From: DASVEE01 sp036399695 | Lineage (GTDB): Bacteria; Acidobacteriota; Thermoanaerobaculia; Gp7-AA8 | Assembly (NCBI GenBank): GCA_036399695.1 | Contig: DASWMP010000315.1 | Coordinates: 1 to 16,535, forward strand | Length of the DNA stretch: 16,535 bases | Reading direction: 5' to 3' | In this document: piece after piece, positions 13,252 to 16,535 of the stretch | How the letters are laid out: every line of letters begins with the position of its first letter | Numbering within the stretch: the first letter of the stretch is position 1 | The notes under the pieces: model-generated | Told to the model about the DNA's origin: nothing | Database searches by the model: none | The model's input: only the letters and a program-made list of their open reading frames with translations | Program-made: the position numbers and the translations under genes

Positions 13252-15030
13252 CGACGCGATCCAGGCGGCGACGACGAATCCGCGGCAGCGGCCGAACGTC
13301 AGCGTGATGCGCGCGGAGCCCGGCACCAGCACGCCCATGCGGTCCAGGTCGAGCGGAACCGTCTTCAGCGTCTGTCCATCGGCGCGGGCCACCCAAGCTT
13401 TGAAGTAGGTCTGATTGACGAAGAGCAGCACCGGGCCGGCGGCTTCGACGTCGATCTCGATGGTCTGCCCCTGCTCGCGGTATGCCACGACGCGGCCCGG
13501 CGCCGAGACGAAATTCTTCAGCGGCGCCACCGCCGTGGCATGCTCGTCGAAGCCGGGCTGCTCCAGCACCGTGACGACCTCGTGGATCGAGTGTGCCGGG
13601 ATCGTCCGCGGGACGATGAACGCGTAGGGCAGCGCTCCGGGCGTGATGCCGCCGGCAATGCGGATGTAGCGCCGCTTCAATTCGAGCGGCGCCGGGCCGA
13701 AGCGCTCCGTGGCGATGCGGCTGAAGAGCGAATGCATCCCGTCGGCCGAGCGCTCCACCGCGTAACGGACCCCGGCCGCGGAGCCGAAGTTCGGCATGTA
13801 GAGCTCCGCGCGCCTGCGGTACTCGACGCGCGCCGGTGCTCCGGGCAGCACCATTCCGGGCGCGACGTGAATCCTGCCGGCGCCGGGCGCATTCGCGTCC
13901 TGCCGCACCTCCGCCACGGCATACGGCGCATACCAGTCGATCGGCAGCGTCTTCCACGCCACGACGAGCAGCGGGACGAGCGTGACGACGGCCCACGGCA
14001 GCTTGAAGCGCGTGCGCTCGAAATAGACGGCGATCGACACTACCAGCACCACGACGAGCGGCAGGGCGAACTTCTCCGGGTAGCGCATGATCCGCAGACT
14101 CTCGAGCTCCGCCAGCCAGCGGATCAGCGGGTTGTAGCGGCCGATGGCGATGAGGAGCAGGACCAGGGCGGCGGCGTTGTAGCGGGACTTCCGGAACAGC
14201 GCCGGGATGGCGATGACGCCGAGGAACAGAGTCGAGAAGAGGCGGAGCGACTCCTCGCCGACCATGTTGTCGTTGAGGAACCCTGAGAACGGCCAGAGGA
14301 AAAGCTCCGCCACACGCACCGGCGTGAGGGACGTCGTCAGCACCGTGCGGGCGGAGAAGCGCACCGCCCGCTCGGTGTCGCCGGCGATATCGAGGTAGGC
14401 GATGATCTGCGGCAGCCCGATGGCCGTCGCCAGCGGGATGGCCCGCAGCAGTTGCGGCCAGATGGCGAGGCCGCCACAGATCGCCACCGTCAGCGCCGCA
14501 GCCGCGAGCGTCACCGGCTCGGCCGCCAGCAGCATGAGCCCGAATGCGACACCGATCAGCCGCCATGACTTTCGCTCCATGCCGAGGAGCGCCAGCGGGA
14601 TCAGGGCGACGGCGGTAATGAGGTTGTAGAAGGCAGTCGTGCTGACGACCACGCCGCTGAGCGCGTAGACCGTCGCCGCGAACGTGGCCGACCGGTCCGA
14701 CACGCCGCGGGCACGGCAGAGGGCGCGCACGATGACCCAGCCGGCGATGATGTGGATCAGAAAATGAAGGTTGAAGGCAACGTGGCCCGGGAGGAGCAGA
14801 TAGAGGATGTTGTCGGGGTAGAACGTCAGCAGGTTCGGGTTGCCGGCCAGCGGCTGCCCCCCGCTGTCATAGAAGTTCCACCAGGGGATCTCACCGTTCC
14901 GAAACGCCTCCGCGGACACGACTTTCGCCGCGTAGTGCGTGGAGAAGTTGTCGCGGAAGAAGAAGAAGCCGAGCCAGGCGACGAGCAGCGCCGCGACCGC
15001 AACGACGAGACCGGCAATCATTGCGCGCAT
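13156..15030 (-). CDS. YfhO-like multi-spanning membrane protein
   Basis: This 624-residue protein has about a dozen hydrophobic helices (first near residues 4-24, IAGLVVAVAALLVAWLGFFFF) and resembles the YfhO family of polytopic proteins, probably GT-C-fold glycosyltransferases or transferases of the cell surface. After helix 1 the extracytoplasmic loop reads IPWWNFYDSGGQPLAGNPNLLTFYPDNILYLLL, a family hallmark. The soluble C-terminal part ends in LLFVNQTYFKAWVARADGQTLKTV and VLVPGSARITLTF, like the YfhO 'GW.a.vDG...G.h.v.f' motif, followed by a last helix (WIASSLLLLAVFAV). The start is ATG 15030, or ATG 15021, which has GAGG 9 nt upstream. The reading frame stays open upstream antisense to glyA, but that part is not coding. 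The 3' end overlaps folC by 96 bp. Confidence 0.85.
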   Translation of the reverse strand: MRAMIAGLVVAVAALLVAWLGFFFFRDNFSTHYAAKVVSAEAFRNGEIPWWNFYDSGGQPLAGNPNLLTFYPDNILYLLLPGHVAFNLHFLIHIIAGWVIVRALCRARGVSDRSATFAATVYALSGVVVSTTAFYNLITAVALIPLALLGMERKSWRLIGVAFGLMLLAAEPVTLAAAALTVAICGGLAIWPQLLRAIPLATAIGLPQIIAYLDIAGDTERAVRFSARTVLTTSLTPVRVAELFLWPFSGFLNDNMVGEESLRLFSTLFLGVIAIPALFRKSRYNAAALVLLLIAIGRYNPLIRWLAELESLRIMRYPEKFALPLVVVLVVSIAVYFERTRFKLPWAVVTLVPLLVVAWKTLPIDWYAPYAVAEVRQDANAPGAGRIHVAPGMVLPGAPARVEYRRRAELYMPNFGSAAGVRYAVERSADGMHSLFSRIATERFGPAPLELKRRYIRIAGGITPGALPYAFIVPRTIPAHSIHEVVTVLEQPGFDEHATAVAPLKNFVSAPGRVVAYREQGQTIEIDVEAAGPVLLFVNQTYFKAWVARADGQTLKTVPLDLDRMGVLVPGSARITLTFGRCRGFVVAAWIASSLLLLAVFAVEVRDRRPRQVERPADEEPLAV

Positions 15031-15037
15031 CCTCGCA

Positions 15038-15043
15038 TAGAAT
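15038..15043 (+). promoter_or_regulatory. Putative -10 box of glyA
   Basis: TAGAAT at 15038-15043 matches the -10 form seen before smpB. A start near 15050 would give glyA a roughly 90-nt leader made largely of the heptamer inverted repeat. No clear -35 is visible. glyA, unlike its neighbours, has a normal ribosome site (AGGAGA, 15132-15137, 4 nt before the ATG). Confidence 0.4.
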
Positions 15044-15050
15044 CGGTTCC

Positions 15051-15128
15051 GCAGTAGGCAGTTGGCAGTTGGCGGTTCGCAGTGGCAAGCACTTAGCTCC
15101 TGCCGACCGCCAACTGCCTGCTGCCAAC
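15051..15128. repeat. Inverted heptamer arrays in the glyA leader
   Basis: Five heptamers (GCAGTAG, GCAGTTG, GCAGTTG, GCGGTTC, GCAGTGG; 15051-15085) face four inverted ones (CTGCCGA, CCGCCAA, CTGCCTG, CTGCCAA; 15100-15127). The core GCAGTTGGCGG (15065-15075) pairs perfectly with CCGCCAACTGC at 15107-15117. The hairpin would sit between the putative start of the glyA transcript and its ribosome site, and equally between the divergent YfhO-like gene and glyA. Confidence 0.85.
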
Positions 15129-15141
15129 GACAGGAGAAGCC

Positions 15142-16428
15142 ATGACGACCATCAACGACGAAGAGCTCCACGCCGCGACCGGACACGACTTCCTCCACCG
15201 TCCGCTCGCCGAGTCCGATGCCGAGATCGCCGATGCGATCGCGCTGGAGACGACGCGCCAGAACGACACGCTCGAGCTCATCGCCTCGGAAAACCACGTC
15301 TCCAAGGCCGTGCTCACGGCCATGGGCTCGGTCTTCACCAACAAATACGCCGAGGGGTATCCGGGCAAGCGGTACTACGGCGGATGCGGGCCGACCGACA
15401 TCGTCGAGAACATCGCCATCGAGCGCGCCAGGAAGCTCTTCGGCGCCGAGCATGCGAACGTGCAGCCGCACTCCGGCTCGCAGGCCAACATGGCCGTCTA
15501 CTTCGCCATGCTCAAGCCGGGCGACACCATCATGGGGATGGACCTCTCGCACGGCGGCCATCTCACGCACGGCCATCCACTCTCGTACAGCGGCCGCGAC
15601 TTCAACGTCGTGGCGTACCACGTGCGCAAAGAGGACGAGCTGCTCGACTACGACGAGATGGAGCGCCTCGCCGTCGAGCACAAGCCGCGGATGATCGTCT
15701 GCGGCGCGTCGGCCTACTCGCGCATCATCGACTTCAAGCGCATCCGCGAGATCGCCGACAAGGCCGGCTCGCTGATGATGGCCGACATCGCCCACATCGC
15801 CGGCCTGGTCGTCACCGGCAATCACCCCTCGCCGGTGCCGTACGCCGACTTCGTCACGACGACGACGCACAAGACGCTGCGCGGACCGCGCGCCGGCCTG
15901 GTGCTGTGCAAGGAGCAGTACGCGAAAGACATCGACCGCTCCGCCTTCCCCGGCATCCAGGGCGGCCCGCTCGTGCACATCATCGCGGCGAAGGCCGTCG
16001 CCTTCAAGGAAGCGCTCTCGCCGGAGTTCAAGGAGTACCAGACGCAGATCGTGCGCAACGCCAAGGCCCTCGCGCAGCACGTCGCAAGCGCCGGCTTCCG
16101 CATCGTCTCCGGAGGCACCGACAACCACCTCTTCATGACCGACGTCTTCTCGAAAGGTGTGACCGGCAAGGACGCACAGAACATCCTCGAAGCGGCCAAC
16201 ATCACGGTCAACAAGAACACCATCCCCTTCGATACACAGAAGCCGATGACCGGCTCCGGCGTCCGCATCGGCACGCCGGCAGTGACGACGCGCGGCCTCC
16301 GCGAGCCGGAGATGAAGACCGTCGCCGAGCTCATCGCCCGCGTCCTCGACGCCAAAGGCGACGCCACCGTCACGGCCCAGGTGAAACGCGAAGTGAAGGA
16401 GCTGTGCGATAGGTTTCCGATTTATTAG
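15142..16428 (+). CDS. glyA: Serine hydroxymethyltransferase
   Basis: GlyA is the PLP enzyme that interconverts serine and glycine while making 5,10-methylene-tetrahydrofolate. The 428-residue protein has the full set of family motifs: ELIASENHVS (45-54), EGYPGKRYYGG (71-81), SGSQANMAVY (111-120), the PLP-pyridine aspartate D215 with H218 in MMADIAHIAGL, the Schiff-base lysine K244 in TTTTHKTLRGPR, and a GIQGGPL loop. The length is close to the usual 410-430. A good Shine-Dalgarno (AGGAGA) precedes the ATG. It supplies one-carbon units to the folate pool that FolC, encoded nearby, polyglutamylates. A heptamer hairpin lies in its leader and heptamers begin immediately after its stop. Confidence 0.98.
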   Translation: MTTINDEELHAATGHDFLHRPLAESDAEIADAIALETTRQNDTLELIASENHVSKAVLTAMGSVFTNKYAEGYPGKRYYGGCGPTDIVENIAIERARKLFGAEHANVQPHSGSQANMAVYFAMLKPGDTIMGMDLSHGGHLTHGHPLSYSGRDFNVVAYHVRKEDELLDYDEMERLAVEHKPRMIVCGASAYSRIIDFKRIREIADKAGSLMMADIAHIAGLVVTGNHPSPVPYADFVTTTTHKTLRGPRAGLVLCKEQYAKDIDRSAFPGIQGGPLVHIIAAKAVAFKEALSPEFKEYQTQIVRNAKALAQHVASAGFRIVSGGTDNHLFMTDVFSKGVTGKDAQNILEAANITVNKNTIPFDTQKPMTGSGVRIGTPAVTTRGLREPEMKTVAELIARVLDAKGDATVTAQVKREVKELCDRFPIY

Positions 16429-16449
16429 TGGTCGGTAGTCGGTGGTCAG
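16429..16449. repeat. Heptamer triplet after the glyA stop
   Basis: Three heptamers, TGGTCGG, TAGTCGG and TGGTCAG, follow the glyA TAG with no gap. They form the start of a repeat-rich 3' region that continues through a terminator and a second array. Confidence 0.75.
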
Positions 16450-16453
16450 TTGA

Positions 16454-16486
16454 GGTAACCGGCACCCCCACCGGGTACCGGTTTTT
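16454..16486 (+). terminator. Intrinsic terminator of glyA
   Basis: GGTAACCGG (16454-16462) pairs with CCGGGTACC (16471-16479), with one mismatch, around an 8-nt C-rich loop. After GG a TTTTT run follows (16482-16486). Location 26 bp after the glyA stop fits an intrinsic terminator. Confidence 0.8.
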
Positions 16487-16510
16487 GGTTGTTGGTTGTT
16501 GGTTGTTGGT
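16485..16510. repeat. TTGGTTG heptamer array
   Basis: TTGGTTG is repeated 3.7 times without error from 16485 to 16510, overlapping the T-run of the glyA terminator. It is the most uniform array of the period-7 family in this window. The last 25 bp of the window (16511-16535) show nothing recognisable. Confidence 0.9.
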
Positions 16511-16535
16511 GCTGCGCGGGGAGCGCCGTGCAGCG

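Noticed and set aside
13031..14566. Minus-strand frame overlapping the YfhO-like gene
   Set aside because: Its translation is Arg/Ala/Gly-rich with no hydrophobic helices, whereas the alternative frame encodes a convincing membrane protein.
15051..15085. Sigma-54 promoter suggested by TTGGCAGTTGGC
   Set aside because: TGGC occurs but a GC doublet at the required 12-bp spacing with TTGCA context is absent; the match comes from the heptamer repeat.
15044..15141. Glycine riboswitch before glyA
   Set aside because: The leader is heptamer repeats and shows none of the conserved glycine-aptamer core.
15031..16128. Open minus-strand frame antisense to glyA, continuous with the YfhO-like gene
   Set aside because: It is antisense to a fully conserved glyA, has no recognisable domain, and the YfhO-like protein has a natural start with membrane helix 1 at 15030 or 15021. 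Long open antisense frames are common in high-GC DNA.

Overview
This is a high-GC bacterial chromosome segment, Gram-negative by gene content (lpxC for lipid A, a DUF4390 exported protein beside an NtrY/NtrX two-component pair). The gene set and order (DUF4390-ntrY-ntrX, lpxC, smpB, accD, folC, glyA) and the short heptamer repeats between genes suggest an Acidobacteriota-type genome, perhaps Vicinamibacteria. That placement is inference from gene content, not from a search. No phage or insertion-sequence genes are visible.

Layout. 1-800: an EcsC-like small protein (+), a strong terminator hairpin, and a tRNA-Gly(GCC) on the minus strand with a near-consensus promoter. 1024-5124 (minus): DUF4390 protein, then ntrY, then ntrX, with the first two overlapping by 4 bp and a heptamer-built hairpin between ntrY and ntrX. 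5220-7602 (minus): lpxC, a repeat-bearing spacer, smpB, and a VapBC-like toxin-antitoxin pair. 7741-8586 (+): accD. 8563-12014 (minus): a tightly coupled three-gene module encoding a stand-alone cyanophycin-synthetase-type ATP-grasp ligase, an unrecognised C-terminally membrane-anchored protein with two AbrB-like segments, and a divergent FolC/Mur-type ligase. 12031-13251 (+): canonical folC. 13156-15030 (minus): a YfhO-like multi-spanning membrane protein that overlaps folC tail to tail. 15142-16428 (+): glyA followed by a terminator.

How genes relate. accD and folC are neighbours in many bacteria. Here they keep the same orientation but are split by the minus-strand ligase module, so the module looks like an insertion into an accD-folC block. 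FolC and GlyA both serve one-carbon/folate metabolism; AccD and LpxC serve fatty acid and lipid A synthesis; SmpB serves ribosome rescue.

The two most unusual things are the ligase module, whose gene order (ATP-grasp, unknown, Mur-like ligase) mirrors the domain order of cyanophycin synthetase, and a family of period-7 repeat arrays occupying at least six intergenic sites, several arranged as inverted pairs able to form hairpins. Several genes also have a -10-like hexamer only 8-10 nt from the start codon and no visible Shine-Dalgarno, which suggests leaderless or near-leaderless mRNAs.
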